The notes beneath the pieces are model-generated. The model was given only the letters and a program-made list of their open reading frames with translations. It was not told the DNA's origin and searched no databases. A DNA stretch of 64,000 bases from the NCBI RefSeq assembly GCF_003255815.1, contig NC_037689.1:50286933-50350932 (forward strand), given 5' to 3'. This DNA is from Theropithecus gelada. Lineage: Eukaryota > Chordata > Mammalia > Primates > Cercopithecidae. Below are positions 1-15,644 of this stretch, piece by piece; position 1 is the first letter of the stretch; each line of letters opens with the position of its first letter. The position numbers and the translations under genes were made by a program.

Positions 1-284
<284 letters not shown>

Positions 285-484
285 TTAAATCTTTATATTC
301 TATATTGGGAAAACAACATTTAAAGATGACATGCAAACAAGATAGGGAACACAAACTGTTTTCCTAGACCATCTATGTGCTACTAACTTTCACTTGAGCC
401 TTGTAAATGATGAGCCACTCAGACATTCAATTGTTTGAGATGAAAATACAATGATTTAATGCAGTAAATCTCAAAAATGGAGGG
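285..484. other. Unassigned sequence between AluY and MLT1-type LTR
   Basis: AT-rich sequence with no recognised repeat or coding potential. The last five bases, gaggg (480-484), look like the left target duplication of the following LTR. Confidence 0.5.
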
Positions 485-874
485 TGTCTTAGTCCATTTT
501 CTGTTGCTTATAACAGAATACCTGAAACTGGGTAATTTATTTTAAAAATGTATTTATTTCTTACAGTTATGAAGGCTCAGAAGTACCAGATCACAGGGCT
601 GCATCTGGTGAGAGCCTTCTTGCTGGGTAGAGACTCTGTAGTTTCATGGCAGTACAAGGTGTCACATGGTGAAGGGGTTGACCATGCTCACATGTCTCTT
701 ATAAAGCCCCCAGTTCCAATCTCATAGAAATTCATTAATCCATTAACCCATTAATCCATTAAGTCATGAATGGACTTTGCCCTCATGACCCAATCACCTC
801 ATAAAACCTGACCTTTCAATACTGCCACATTGAGGATTGAATGTGTTTTGGAAGGGACAAATATTAAACCATAG
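485..874 (-). mobile_element. MLT1-type LTR (ERVL-MaLR)
   Basis: Begins TGTCTTAGTCC and includes 'gaaactgggtaatttat' and 'catgacccaatcacctc', the reverse complement of MaLR LTR hallmarks. It ends 'accatag', where an ERV1 LTR interrupts it; the missing terminal 'ca' is found at 1635-1636. Flanking 5-mers gaggg (480-484) and aaggg (1637-1641) fit a 5-bp target duplication with one mismatch. Solo LTR; MLT1 subfamily not determined. Confidence 0.8.
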
Positions 875-1630
875 TGTTGAAGAAAAGAGTCAAACTCTGT
901 AAAATATTTGAAGAGATCTATTCTGAGCCAAATATGACTGACCATGGCCTGTGACCCAGACCTCAGGAGGTCCTGAGAACATGTACCCAAGGTGTTCCGA
1001 GTACAGCTTGGTTTTATATATTTTAGGGAGGCATGAGACATCAATTAAATACATTTAAGAAATACATTGGTTTGGCTCAGAAAGGCAGGACCTGGGGGCT
1101 TAGGGGATGGGGCTTCCAGGCTATAGGTATCTGGTTTACAATTGGTTGAGTTTGTCTAAAGACCAGGGATCCATAGAAAGGAAATGTTCAGGTTAAAATA
1201 AAAGACTGTGGAGACCAAGGTTCTTTGGAAGTCTTACGGTGGCTGCCCTGAGAGACAATAGCTGACCATTGTTTCCTATTCAAATGTTTAAAAGGTGCTA
1301 GACTTTTAGTTAATCTCTTCAGGATTGCAAGGGGCTGGAAGAAAAAGATATAGTTATGTTAATAGAGATTCTTTACATATGCAGATTTTCTCCCACAAAG
1401 GGCAGCTTTGCAGGGCCATTTCAAGATATGGCAGAGAAATATGTTTTGGGGTAAAATATTTTCTTCCTTGTCTTGTAATGTTATGCCAGAATCATATTGG
1501 AAAGTAAGTCACAATGTATAGGGTTGAATAAAACCCATCTGATGAGAATTCATGGTTTGTAGGGCATGACTCCCCAGACCCCTTAGACAGAAATTTGGGC
1601 AAGATAAAAAAAATCAGAGTTTAGTCCTCA
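875..1630 (-). mobile_element. ERV1-class solo LTR (MER4-group-like), perfect 4-bp TSD
   Basis: A 756-bp LTR with TG/CA ends (minus strand starts TGAGGACTAAAC and ends CTTCAACA). Identical 4-bp atag sequences flank it at 871-874 and 1631-1634, as expected for class I retroviral integration. A degraded polyadenylation signal lies in the opposite strand of 'gatctattctgagcc'. It landed two bases inside the end of the older MLT1-type LTR. No internal retroviral sequence remains. I recognise the family from memory but am not sure of its name. Confidence 0.8.
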
Positions 1631-1636
1631 ATAGCA

Positions 1637-1860
1637 AAGGGGCAGGAAGACTTGGTGAGAAAGCAATGAATATCACAAAATTTTTTTCTCATTTATTAGG
1701 GAAAACGCAATTCACATTCATCTGCTGCTTTTTCTCCCAGGCTATCTTGCCCCTCCTACAGTGGCCTGCTTGTGGTCTCTAAAATATCACAAACACATTC
1801 CTACCTCAGAGAGTTTGCACTTGTTCTTCCCTCTCAGAATTTTCTTATCCTATATATTGT
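1637..1860. repeat. Left copy of an ancient ~200-bp local duplication (L2-like)
   Basis: Shares 'agcaatgaatat', 'ttagggaaaac', 'attcacattcatct' and 'ctgcttgtg' in the same order with 2965-3185. Divergence is substantial, about one base in five by eye, and there are indels. The right copy runs on into a clear L2 3' end, so this copy is probably a truncated duplicate of an L2-containing segment. Confidence 0.65.
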
Positions 1861-1887
1861 CAAATAATAGACAAATCTAGATTTAGA

Positions 1888-1923
1888 ATCACTTCTCAGC
1901 CTTCTGGCTAAGATCAAGTGTAG
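1888..1923 (+). pseudogene. RNU2P: U2 snRNA 5'-end fragment
   Basis: Thirty-six bases match the 5' end of U2 snRNA with only a few transitions, including the conserved 'ggctaagatcaagtgtag' that contains the U2/U6 helix and start of the branchpoint-recognition region. Similarity stops at once after 'gtgtag'; the branchpoint-pairing 'gtagta' and all stem-loops are missing. There is no U2-type proximal promoter upstream, so it is a dead retrocopy fragment or part of a chimeric insert. Confidence 0.75.
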
Positions 1924-2954
1924 ACTTAGTTAAGGAAGACTTTACTCAGAAGGATTACTACGTGAAGAAGAGGGATGCTAATACAGTAGGAACAGTTCTT
2001 CTACCATGAGATCCGCAAGTATCTTCAGGTTTAGAAAAGAGCTGCTTTTTTTAACAGGGAGAAGTAAACCAGACTAGAAAGAAACAGGTGGGGGTAAAGG
2101 AGTAAGGAAATATGCTTTCTTCCTCCATCACTAGGTTGATAGCTTAGGCCTCTATGACAAAAGATAAACAAAAGAAAATTATACAAATGTATGTAATGTA
2201 AATTTTACATGACACAAGAGCCTTACCCCCAAAATAGGTAAACTTGTGTATTTTTATGCTTAGGCTTGGTGAAGAGTGGACAGTCATGGTGAAATATGAT
2301 TGGAGGACAAAAGGGTATGATCTAATGGTAATAAACTGAGGGGAACTTAGCAAGACATGTTTGTTCACTCTTTGTGCATCTGTGTCTACAGAGATAAGGA
2401 TGTTCCTTTCCTCCAGATATAGGGAAGGCACTTCTCAAATCAGGCTCTTATGACCTTCATCAGGGGAGAAGGGCAGGGGGAAAGTGAGAGGACCTTTCTG
2501 CTTCTGCTGTTTTCTCAAATGGAAGGTGCCATATTTTGTGGTATCGTATCTGGAGTCCTACTGGGGGAAAGGGAGGCGAGCGAGGGTGGTGTGATCAGAT
2601 CAGATCATGTTTTACCCTGAAGTAAGCTTACTCTCAAAAGGGGTTGTTAAGGAGAGGTTGTATTCTGGCTCAGACTGAGAGTGGGTCAAATTTTAGGGGT
2701 CTGGGAGGAGAGAAACAACCAAATTTTGGTTAATAAGTATTTTGTTCCAATGGATCAGTACAGCCAAAACATTTCACCTGGTCATTTATGAGATGAAGAG
2801 TTAAATTGGGTGGGGAAGGTCTGTGTCTGACCCTGTCATAGGTAAACAGTAGGGGGGTGGGTATCTGTGAGTTTTATCTAAGTTTTATGTTTCTTTGCCA
2901 TGATCCACTTCCCAGGATACAATGCATGGGAGTGGGGATTCTTAATCATTGCTA
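1924..2954 (-). mobile_element. ERV-like repeat block, family unresolved
   Basis: Sequence that I recognise as dispersed repeat material, probably retroviral LTR or internal sequence in minus orientation. It contains purine-rich runs such as 'gggagaagggcaggggg' but I cannot place convincing TG/CA ends or a target duplication. The minus-strand open frame at 2144-2431 has no recognisable domain. Confidence 0.4.
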
Positions 2955-2964
2955 TTTTCCAGGA

Positions 2965-3385
2965 GCAAGGGCTCAGGTAAAAGCAATGAATATAACAAAA
3001 GAATTTGTTGTTGCTGCTGCTGGTTTATATATTAGGGAAAACACGTGATTCACATTCATCTACTCCTCTCCTTCCAGCTCATCTTTCCCTTACTACGTGA
3101 ACTGCTTGTGATAAACATCACAAGTTCATGCCCATTTCAGAGACTTTGTGTTTGCTGTTCCCATTCCTTGAATGCTTTTTCCTAAGATATCTACACAGCT
3201 TGCTCTATCTTTTAATTTCTATGCTCAAAAGTTATCACTTTAGAAAGATGTTTCCTTCCACCATATATAAAATAGTAACCTCTCCCCATCATTAAAATCT
3301 CTTTCTCACATACCTTGCCTTATGAACTAATACATAATAAGTACACAACATAAATGTTTGTTGAGTGGATAAATACATCTTTTGC
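2965..3385 (+). mobile_element. L2 3' end, preceded by right copy of the local duplication
   Basis: From about 3130 the sequence follows the L2 3' consensus: 'gctgttcccattccttgaatg', then a 'ctcaaaagttatcac' segment and the terminal 'aaatgtttgttgagtg'. The first ~200 bases are the right copy of the duplication seen at 1637-1860. Ancient and degenerate. Confidence 0.75.
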
Positions 3386-3538
3386 ACTTACTACCTGTCT
3401 TTTCAACTCTAATAAATGTTCTGTGAGGCAAACAGAGGTTATTTGGATGATTATGCATTTGAATGGGAGTAGTAATCCAATTAAATGACAATATTTCCTT
3501 GTGATTCATTAACACAAGCAACCTATCTTTTATGGAGA

Positions 3539-4265
3539 TGTAACCACCCAATGGGTTCACCTTGTCGCTGCCTAGACAGAGCCGATTTATCAAGAGAGGG
3601 GAACTGCAATGGTGAAAGAGAATTCACATGGAGCCGGCTGTGTGGGAGACCAGCGTTTTATTATTACTCAAATCAGTCTCCTGGAGCATTTGGGGTTCAG
3701 AGTTTTTAAGGATAATTTGGAGGGTATGGCTTGGAAAGTGGGGAGTGCTGATTGGCCGGTTTGGAGATGAAATCATGGTGGGTTGAAGTGAGCTCTTCTT
3801 GCTGACTTCTGTTCCTGGGTGGGATTGCTGAAGTGGCTGAGCCAGATTAACGGTCTGGGTGTTGTCATCTGCTGCATCGGAATACGGGGTCTGCAAAATA
3901 TCTCAAGCACCGATCTTAGGTTTTGCAACAGTGATGTTAGTCCCAGGAGCAATTTGGGGAGGTTCAGACTCTTGCACCCAGAGGCTGCATGGCCCCTCCA
4001 CCATAATTTCTAATCTTGTAGCTAATTTGTTAGTCCTACAAAGGCAGACTGGTCCCTAGGCAAGAAGGGGTTTTTCAGGAAAGGACTATTATCAATTTTG
4101 TTTCAGAGTTTAAACTATAAACTAAACTCCTTCCCCCGTAGTTCAGCTTATGTCCAGAAATGAGCAAAGACAGCTTAGAGGTTAAAAGCAAGATGGGGTC
4201 GGTTAGGTCTGATCTCTTTGACTGTCATAGTTTCCTCAGTTATGATTTTTACGAAGGCTTTTTCA
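3539..4265 (-). mobile_element. ERV1 solo LTR (LTR8-like), perfect 4-bp TSD
   Basis: A 727-bp LTR running from TGTAACCACC to CTTTTTCA on the plus strand. It is flanked by gaga at 3535-3538 and 4266-4269. On the minus strand it has the 'gattggccggttt' CCAAT-type promoter block and a polyadenylation signal (opposite of 'tttatt', near 3656-3662). The 90-codon minus frame at 3624-3896 is LTR sequence, not a gene. The name LTR8 is from memory. Confidence 0.85.
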
Positions 4266-4269
4266 GAGA

Positions 4270-5354
4270 TGGATTACACGCATGTATATGGTACTTCTAA
4301 AAGCAAAACTGTAGAATCTAAAAATAATTCATAGTGAAGATCTATCTTAATGATTATTTAAAGCTTATAACCAAACACTATTTTTAACCTTAGACAACTT
4401 CTATAAACAACAAAAAATCTGTGTTTTTAGGAGAGTATCCAGATAGCCAAAACGTGATAGAGAATTCCATGCAGTCTGGCTTCCTCTATTCAACATACTC
4501 GTTTTTTTCTTCTGAAATTATTGATATTTAAAGACGTTTTTCTAAAGCTGAAAAAACATGATTAAAAAACTTCTTTTTTACAGAGAAGAGAAAGTAGGTG
4601 ACATGTTTTTCTTTCTTCACTTTCTTTCAAAGGTGAAAGACATGGCCACTTATATTAAGCTTAATGCATTTCTAATTACAGCTTTCCTTCAAGTAGAATA
4701 CTTTTCATCTACATATTTGAAGTAAATTTTTCACTTCCTATTTAATTTTACATATTTTATTGGTAGTATAAATGCATCATTAAAAAAGTTTTACAAATAC
4801 TACTTATTCTTGTAAGGTCTATGTTGAAATCAACATAACCTCAAATCCTGAAATCTAAGAAGCAACCAAGATTTTGAAATAACTGCATGTCTGTTTTTAA
4901 GGACATACTTTTATTTTCTCTGAACAAGCCTCTTGTAGGAATTAATGAGGGCATTTATAATGCAATTTGTTCTTTCTCAGAGAAGGCATTATCTCTGAAA
5001 AGAGTAAGAATAAGATGTAACTCTATTCATTAGTTCCAATTCACACAAAAGTTGTGAGAACTCTCCAGACAAGGGTTTACAGAAAAAACATTAAATGGAT
5101 AAAAGATTTTACATCCAAAGTAATTGAGAATATAATACAGGACTATGATTATCACCCCTTATTAGGACTTGCCACTCAGGAATATAAATTCTATACAAAC
5201 ATTAACTAACTAAAACCTTCAAACTAACTTTATGAAATCCTCAACTGCTTTGGCCTTTGTTTAAAGCTGTGCAAGCAGATGGACTTAACGTAACAGAAAA
5301 ATATCCATGGCCACTTAATCTACAACTGCCAAAAAATGTCTTCATTATTTCAAA
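4270..5354. other. No feature recognised
   Basis: AT-rich, single-copy-looking DNA. I see no repeat consensus, no long open frame and no RNA gene. Confidence 0.5.
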
Positions 5355-7602
5355 TATCTTTATTGAGGTATCACTTATATACTATAAAATTCATTTCTGT
5401 GTACAATGCAATGGTATTAGTAAATTAACAATGTTATGCAACCATCTCCATATTCCAGTAGAACATTGCCGTCATTCCAAACATTTCCCCCGTTCCCATC
5501 TACAGTCAATCCCCATTCCCAGCTGCGGCCTTACATAGTCACAGATCTGCTTTCTGCCTGTATACATTTGCCTCTTCCAAACATTTCATATAAATGGAAT
5601 CATACAGTATATAGTCTTTTGCATCTGCCTTTTTTAACTCAGTATGAGATGTGTTTGAAGTTCATTCATATTGTACATGTATCAGTAGTTTATTCCTTTT
5701 GATTGCTGAATAGTATTCCACTACATAAACATACTGCATTTTGCTTATCCATTTGCCAATCAAGGGATATTTGGATTATTTCCAGTTTTTTTGCTATTAT
5801 GAATAATGCTGTTAGGGACATCCACTTACATGTCTTTGTGTGAATATATGTTTTCACTTCATTTTGGTAGAGTTTTAGGAGTGCAATTGCTGGTGTGTAT
5901 GGTAAATTTATGTTTAACTTTTTTATTTTTATTTTTATTTTTATTCGTATTTGGGGTACAGGTAGTTTTTGGTTACATGGATAGGTTCTGTATTGGTGAT
6001 TTCTGAGATTTTGCTGCTCCTATTAGCCAAGCAGTAAATTATCTTTTGTATTTCTGTGGTATCAGTTGTAATATCTCCAGTTTCATTTCTAATCGAGCTT
6101 ACTTGGATCTTCTCTCTTCTCTTCTTGGTTAATTTCACTAATGGTCTATCACTTTTGTTTATCTTTTCAAAGAACTGGATTTTTGTTTCATTTATCTTTT
6201 GAATTTTTTTGTTTCAAGTTCATTTAGTTCTGCTCTGTTCTTTGTTTCTTTTCTTCTGGGATTGAGTTTAGCTTGTTTCTCTGGTTCCTTGAGGTGTGAC
6301 ATTAGGTTGTCTGTTTGTGTTCTTTCAGACTTTTTGATGTTAACTTTTAAAGAAACTGCTGAACTGCTTTCCAAAAAATAAAAACCAGAAATACGTGAAG
6401 GTTCCACTTCCCCTATGCTTTTGCGGACACTTAGTATTTTTGTTTTTTTCAATGTGGTCATTCTAGTAGGCATGCAGTGGTATCTTTTTGTGGTTTTAAT
6501 CTTTATTTCCCTAATAAGTGGTGATGATAAGCATATTTATCTTCACCACTATTAACTATTCATGTATGTTCTTTGGTGAAATGTCTATATGAATTTTTTT
6601 GCCCATTTTTAATTGAGTTGTTTTTCTTATTATTTTAAGAATAGATATCTGAATACAAGGCCTTTATTAGGTGTATGATTTGCAAATATGTTGTCCCCAG
6701 CCTATAACTTGTCTTTTCATTTTCTCATTGACGTCTTTTGCAGCACAGAAGTTTTTAGTTTTATAAAGCTCAATTTATCAAATTTTTCTTTTATGGCTCA
6801 TGCTTTTGTGTTGTATCAAAGAACTCTGCCAAATTCAGGGTGATAATTATTTTCTTGTTTCCTTGTAGACATTTAATAGTTTTAGCTCTTAAAGTCTATG
6901 TTTCATGAATTACATTTTAGGCATGGTATGAGATAAGGGTCTAAGGTCATTTTTTTTTGCACATGAATGTTCAATTGTGTCAACATCATTTGTTGAAAAG
7001 ATTATCCTTTCTTCCATGAATTGTTTGATGTCTTTGTCAAAAATCAGTTGGTCATATATTTAAGGGTTTTTGCTTCTGGTCTCTCAACTCTATTCCCATG
7101 GTCTATATGTTTATCCTTATACCAGTATAGCATAGTCTTGATTACTGTGTTTTGAAATCAGGAAGTGTGAGTCCTCCAACTTTCTTCCTTTTCAATATTC
7201 CTTTGACTATTCAGAGTTCTCTGCATTTCCATATAAATCTTAGGATCAGCTTGCCAATTTATACAAGAATTCCTGCTGGACTATTGATAAGGATTGTGTT
7301 GAATTTATAGATCAATTTATGGGGAATTTCCATCTTTACAATAATGAATATTCCCATCCTTAAACATGACTGTCTCTCAGTTAATTTATTTATTCTTTAA
7401 TAATTTAGCAATGTTTTGTAGTTTTCAGTATACAAATCTTATTTGTTCAAATTTAGAACCTCCAGTACAAAGTTGAATGGAAGCAGTGAGACCAGATTTT
7501 CTTACGTCCTTGTCTTGTATCTGATCTTCGGATGAGGTAATTCAGTCTTTCACAATTAGTATGATGTTAACTGGGGGGTTTTCATAGATGTCCTTTATCT
7601 CT
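5355..7602 (-). mobile_element. Old L1M fragment (3' UTR and ORF2 C-terminal half)
   Basis: Starts with 'tttattgaggtatcactta', the reverse complement of an old L1 3' UTR, and proceeds through ORF2 C-terminal sequence back to about the reverse transcriptase region near 7600. It is full of stops and indels. A younger L1 interrupts it at 5923-6340 with a short target duplication. Confidence 0.9.
5923..6340 (-). mobile_element. Younger L1 (L1PB-like) nested in L1M, internally deleted
   Basis: An (AAAAT)n-type tail (ttttattttt... at the left) leads into L1 3' UTR ('gtatttggggtacagg'). Around 6020 it jumps straight to the region between the ORF2 endonuclease and RT domains ('gatcttctctcttctcttcttgg'). 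The host L1M reads 'tgtttaact' before and 'taacttttaaagaaactgc' after, giving a target duplication taactttt at 5915-5922 and 6341-6348. Most of the RT and C-terminal ORF2 is missing from the middle. Confidence 0.8.
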
Positions 7603-8060
7603 ATTATTATTTGAAGCTGCCATAACACATAAACTATATGTTCTTATTTGGACTTACTTTTCTCTCCTCTTCTTAAAATCATTTGCCAATATCAGCTTAG
7701 GTAGTCATCATGGAATTTTTAAAAAATGGGTAGGAATTTGATGATGAGTAAAAAGAATACTGCAAGGTTAATGCAAAAATATTACTAAAACACAACAGTA
7801 TCCAATATATTTAGGTATATATAACTGTCTTAACTTTGTCCATGGCAAAATTTCAGTGATTTTGTGAAGATTCTGAGAGTTTTTAGAGCACTGTTGATAA
7901 CTCTGGATATAGTTATATACACCAACTCTTTACTGAACGTTCATAAGTTAGATTTATTTAGTCTTTACAACATTTATAGTTATACATATTACTAAAATAT
8001 GCAATTCACATATTATTTTCTAAAGCAGGAAAACAAGGCATATATGTACAAAGTCAAAGA
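7603..8060. other. No feature recognised
   Basis: AT-rich sequence between two L1s. No repeat consensus or coding signal seen. Confidence 0.5.
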
Positions 8061-8286
8061 TGACTTTATTTACTTTTTTTTATTATACTTTCAGTTCTAG
8101 GGTACATGTGCACAACATGCAGGTTTGTTACATATGTATATATGTGCCATGTTGGTGTGCTGCACCCATTAATTCATCATTTATATTAGGTATATCTCCT
8201 AATGCTATCCCTCCCCCCTCCTCCCACCCCGACAACAGGCCATGGTGTGTGATGTTCCCCTTCCTGTGTCCAAGTGTTCTCATTGT

Positions 8287-12118
<3,832 letters not shown>

Positions 12119-12181
12119 TATGATGTTAGCTGGTTATTTTGCTCATTAGTTGATGCAGTTTCTTCCTAGCATCAATGGTCT

Positions 12182-12720
12182 TTACAATTTGGCATGTTTT
12201 TGCAGTGGCTGGTACCAGTTGTTCCTTTCCATGTTTAGTGCTTCCTTCAGGAGCTCTTGTAGGGCAGGCCTGGTGGTGACAAAATCTCTGAGTACTTGCT
12301 TGCCTGTAAAGGATTTTATTTCTCCTTCACTGATGAAGCTTAGTTTGGCTGGATATGAAATTCTGGGTTGAAAATTCTTTTCTTTAAGAATGTTGAATAT
12401 TGGCCCCCACTCTCTTCTGGCTTGTAGAGTTTCTGCCAAGAGATCCGCTGCTAGTCTGATGGGCTTCCCTTTGTGGGTAACCCGACCTATCTCTCTGGCT
12501 GCCCTTAACATTTTTTCCTTCATTTCAACTTTAGTGAATCTGACAATAATGTGTCTTGGAGTTGCTCTTCTCGAGGAATATCTTTGTGGCATTCTCTGTA
12601 TTTCCTGAAGTTGAATGTTGGCCTGCCTTGCTAGGTTGGGGAAGTTCTCCTGGATAATATCCTGCAGAGTGTTTTCCAGCTTCATTCCATTCTCCCCGTC
12701 ACTTTCAGATACACCAATCA
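12182..12720 (-). pseudogene. L1 ORF1 C-terminal remnant
   Basis: Encodes the second half of the L1 RNA-binding protein, beginning at the LIGV..ESDGENG segment and continuing through part of the RNA recognition motif and the whole C-terminal domain (for example RRATPRHIIVRF and HKGKPIRLAADL). The frame is open to the stop near 12182. The N-terminal coiled coil needed for trimer formation is deleted: sequence right of 12720 is 5' UTR. Reading through from the UTR, frame stays open for a few codons (RRLY) before LIGV, but no proper start exists. Confidence 0.9.
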
Positions 12721-13042
12721 GATATAATCTCCTGGTGTGCCGTTTACTAAGACTATTGGAAAAGTGCAGTATTAGGGTGGGAGTGTTCCGATTTTCCAGG
12801 TACCATCTGTCATGGCTTCTTGGCTAGGAAAGGGAATCCCCTGACCCCTTGTGCTTCCTGGGTGAGGCGATGCCCTGCCGTGCTTCGGCTCACACTCCGT
12901 GGGCTGCACCCGCTGGCCAACAAGCCCCAGTGACATGAACCCAGTACCTCAGTTGGAAATGCAGAAATCACCCATCTTCTGCATTGCTCACACTGGGAGC
13001 TGTAGACGAGCTGTTCCTATTCGGCCATCTTGGAACTGCACC
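12721..13042 (-). promoter_or_regulatory. L1 5' UTR proximal segment (internal promoter region)
   Basis: First 322 bases of the L1 5' UTR. 'caagatggc' near the 5' end is the YY1-type site that sets L1 transcription start. The remaining two thirds of the UTR, including the SOX and RUNX-type regions described in human L1, are deleted. Promoter activity is inference only. Confidence 0.6.
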
Positions 13043-13078
13043 TGACTTTATTTACTTTTATTGAACTAGGACCTTGAT

Positions 13079-13114
13079 ACACACAAAGACACACACACAA
13101 ACACACACACACAG
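13079..13114. repeat. (CA)n-rich microsatellite
   Basis: Imperfect 'acacacac' runs with interruptions (cacacaaagac, acacaaacac) just right of the L1PA target duplication. Confidence 0.85.
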
Positions 13115-13324
13115 AATAACTACAGTAATATTTCCTGTTGCTATTTATATCTATGCTTAAAATATAATTGGCTTTAAATGACAGCACACTTAAAAAACCA
13201 AACAGTATATAAATGTATGTTGTGAAAAATAACTAGACAAACAATGCTAGTTTCTTATATAACACCTGCCCTCACAATTTTATGAGATAAACTTTTTTGT
13301 TCAGGATACTTATGTGCCCCTTTT

Positions 13325-13555
13325 AGAATGCATACTTCTACACATTCCTTTGCAGTTAAAGGTGGCGTAGTGCCTTACCTTGGGCTATCAAGACAGAAGC
13401 AGAAGTTCCTAGGCGGGGGTTCCCTAAAATTATTTTCCTGATAAAAATGAAGTGTGTCAGGTAGCATGCAAATTTGCCTTTCACCTTTCCTCATGTTCTT
13501 GCTGCCTGGAATGTAGACTAAATTGTTAGGGATCGAACCACCATCATTGCAGTAC
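13325..13555. repeat. Possible ancient interspersed repeat
   Basis: Contains 'cattcctttgcagttaaagg', 'aagcagaagttcct' and 'cttgctgcctggaatgtagac' in the order of a mammalian-wide repeat I recall but cannot name. Low certainty. Confidence 0.35.
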
Positions 13556-13574
13556 TAACCAATAAAAACTGCAC

Positions 13575-13886
13575 ATCTGATTGCCAGGGGCTGGGACTGG
13601 GGAATAGCAAGATGTTGACCTAGGATACAAAAGTTCAGTCAGATAGCAGAAATAAGTTCTGGAGATCTGTTGATAGCATGGCGACTATAGTTAATAATAA
13701 TGTATTGCATATTTCAAAATAGCCAAGAGTAGATCCTAAATGTTCTCATCATAGAAAAATGATAAGTATGTAAGGTGATAAATATGTTAATTTGCTTGAT
13801 TTATTCATTTCACAGTGTGTGTGTATAAACATCACATTTTATACTATAAATATCTATAATTTTATTTATCAATTAAACCTTAATAA
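13575..13886 (+). mobile_element. L1M 3' end (3' UTR)
   Basis: Follows the old L1 3' UTR: 'gccaggggctgggactgggg', 'gttctggagatctg', 'ggcgactatagttaataat', 'aggtgataaatatgttaat', then 'tatttatcaattaaacctt' and AATAAA. 5'-truncated. Confidence 0.9.
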
Positions 13887-15640
13887 AGCCGAAAGCAGGA
13901 ATGTAAGGCAGGGAGGAAAACACTATCTCAGTTTCTTGAACAGGTGCATTGACTTACTTGCCCATTCATTGATCCCCTGTTTTGTGAAAATCAATAAATA
14001 AACTCAAAATTTGGTTAAGACACCATGGTCAACTTCTGTTACATGCTGTTGAATACTATCCTAAAATAAAACACCTTCCCACAACCAACCTTCATTGCTC
14101 CAGTCTCCCTTCCCAGAGGTACCTGCAACCACCCATTACTGTTGTACTCTTCCAAATAAATTTTATGCATTTTATTTAACTTTAAATACGTGATTTCTAG
14201 GTAAGAATTTCATCAATTTCTTAAAATTTATGATGCATTTTGAAGACACTAGAATACCTCCTGGAAATGTTTAACATAAATCTTATTTACATTCTCTATA
14301 TAAATTTAAAAGTAAAGCATTTCTAGCAATTGAATCTTGATTTGGAATATGAGGAATACATTTTTTGGTATTTTTTCATCTAAAAAGAAGGCTTAGAGAA
14401 CAATCGAGAAAACAGTTGACAATCTTGGAAACTTTTTTCAAGAGCACAATCTTTGAGGGGGCAGGAGCAAAATCTGGTACTAAGGATTCGAGAAATTATA
14501 ATAGTTGTGTAATATATATATGACTTTAAAACACCCTAGTGGCAGGGATTTCTGTTGCTGACTGTGAAAAAAGTAGCCTGTATCAGACTAAGCCTCCTAC
14601 AGAGACAAATTATAGTCTAAATAAAATATACAAAATAATTTTATGAAGCCATCAAAGAGCAACCATGACAGAACAATAGGGACCAAGATCTAGAAAGTGG
14701 GGGCATGAAATGAGCCTGGAGATGCATTTGGTGACATGTTTCCTCTAAAGGCATTTGCTTATATTCATTAGATCTAGAGGCCCAACCAAAAGTAGTAGTC
14801 TAGAATTTGCAACAGTCTCATGAGGATGGAGAGGCAAACGTTGGAGCTCAGAGCTACAAAGGCAGCCTATACTTCAGGTGCCAAAACCTTAGAATTTGAT
14901 AATATTAAAGAACCCAACACTTGCACTCAATTTTCCCTTAAAAAAATGAATGAAGTGAAAGGCCAAGAAACCTAGAAAAAAAATCAGCTGCTAAGGGGCT
15001 ATAATGCCAAGTAGGTATTTAGGCAGTCTCATAGTGCTAGAGAGAGAAACACTGGAGTCCAGTGCCTGCCAAGGTGGAAGCCCCTGAATTAGTATGCTCT
15101 AGGAATAAGGAAAACAAATGTAAATCAAATTTCCCAAAGCCTAAACTACAGCCTTGAATCTTTTAATATAGGATGAAATTGAGGTGAAATAGACAAGCTT
15201 GTAATAACAATAGAATATTTTAACACATCTCTCTCTGCAATCAATAGAATAAGCAAAAAAAAGAATCAGTAGAGAATATTACAAAATTCTTAATTGACAT
15301 ATATAGAACACAATACTCTAAAACTGCAAAATGTACTTTTATATCTTAACATTTTTACCCTTATAAACTAATAATCAGACTCAAAGACATTAAGCAATTC
15401 CAAAATTACATAAGATTATCCTCTGAAAGGCTTCAGTTTCAAACCTGAATTTCACTCCAAAATCCATGCCCTTTTCTCTAAGCCATAATACTGTGATAGA
15501 TTTGAAAGTGATATTGCAGTGTTTTGCATGACACCAGACTTTCCTGTTATGTTATACTTTTGAGCAATTTGTACATGAAGAGATGCTTTAGTGGGGAAAA
15601 AGCACACACATAAAAAGCATATTTTAAAAAAGAGTTCCAT
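13887..15640. other. Mostly unassigned AT-rich sequence
   Basis: No coding signal. 14090-14190 ('cccagaggtacctgcaaccac') loosely resembles old L1 3' UTR sequence, but I do not call it. Confidence 0.45.
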
Positions 15641-15644
15641 GGCC

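Noticed and set aside
3624..3896. 90-codon minus-strand frame
   Set aside because: Lies wholly in an ERV1 LTR, which is non-coding.
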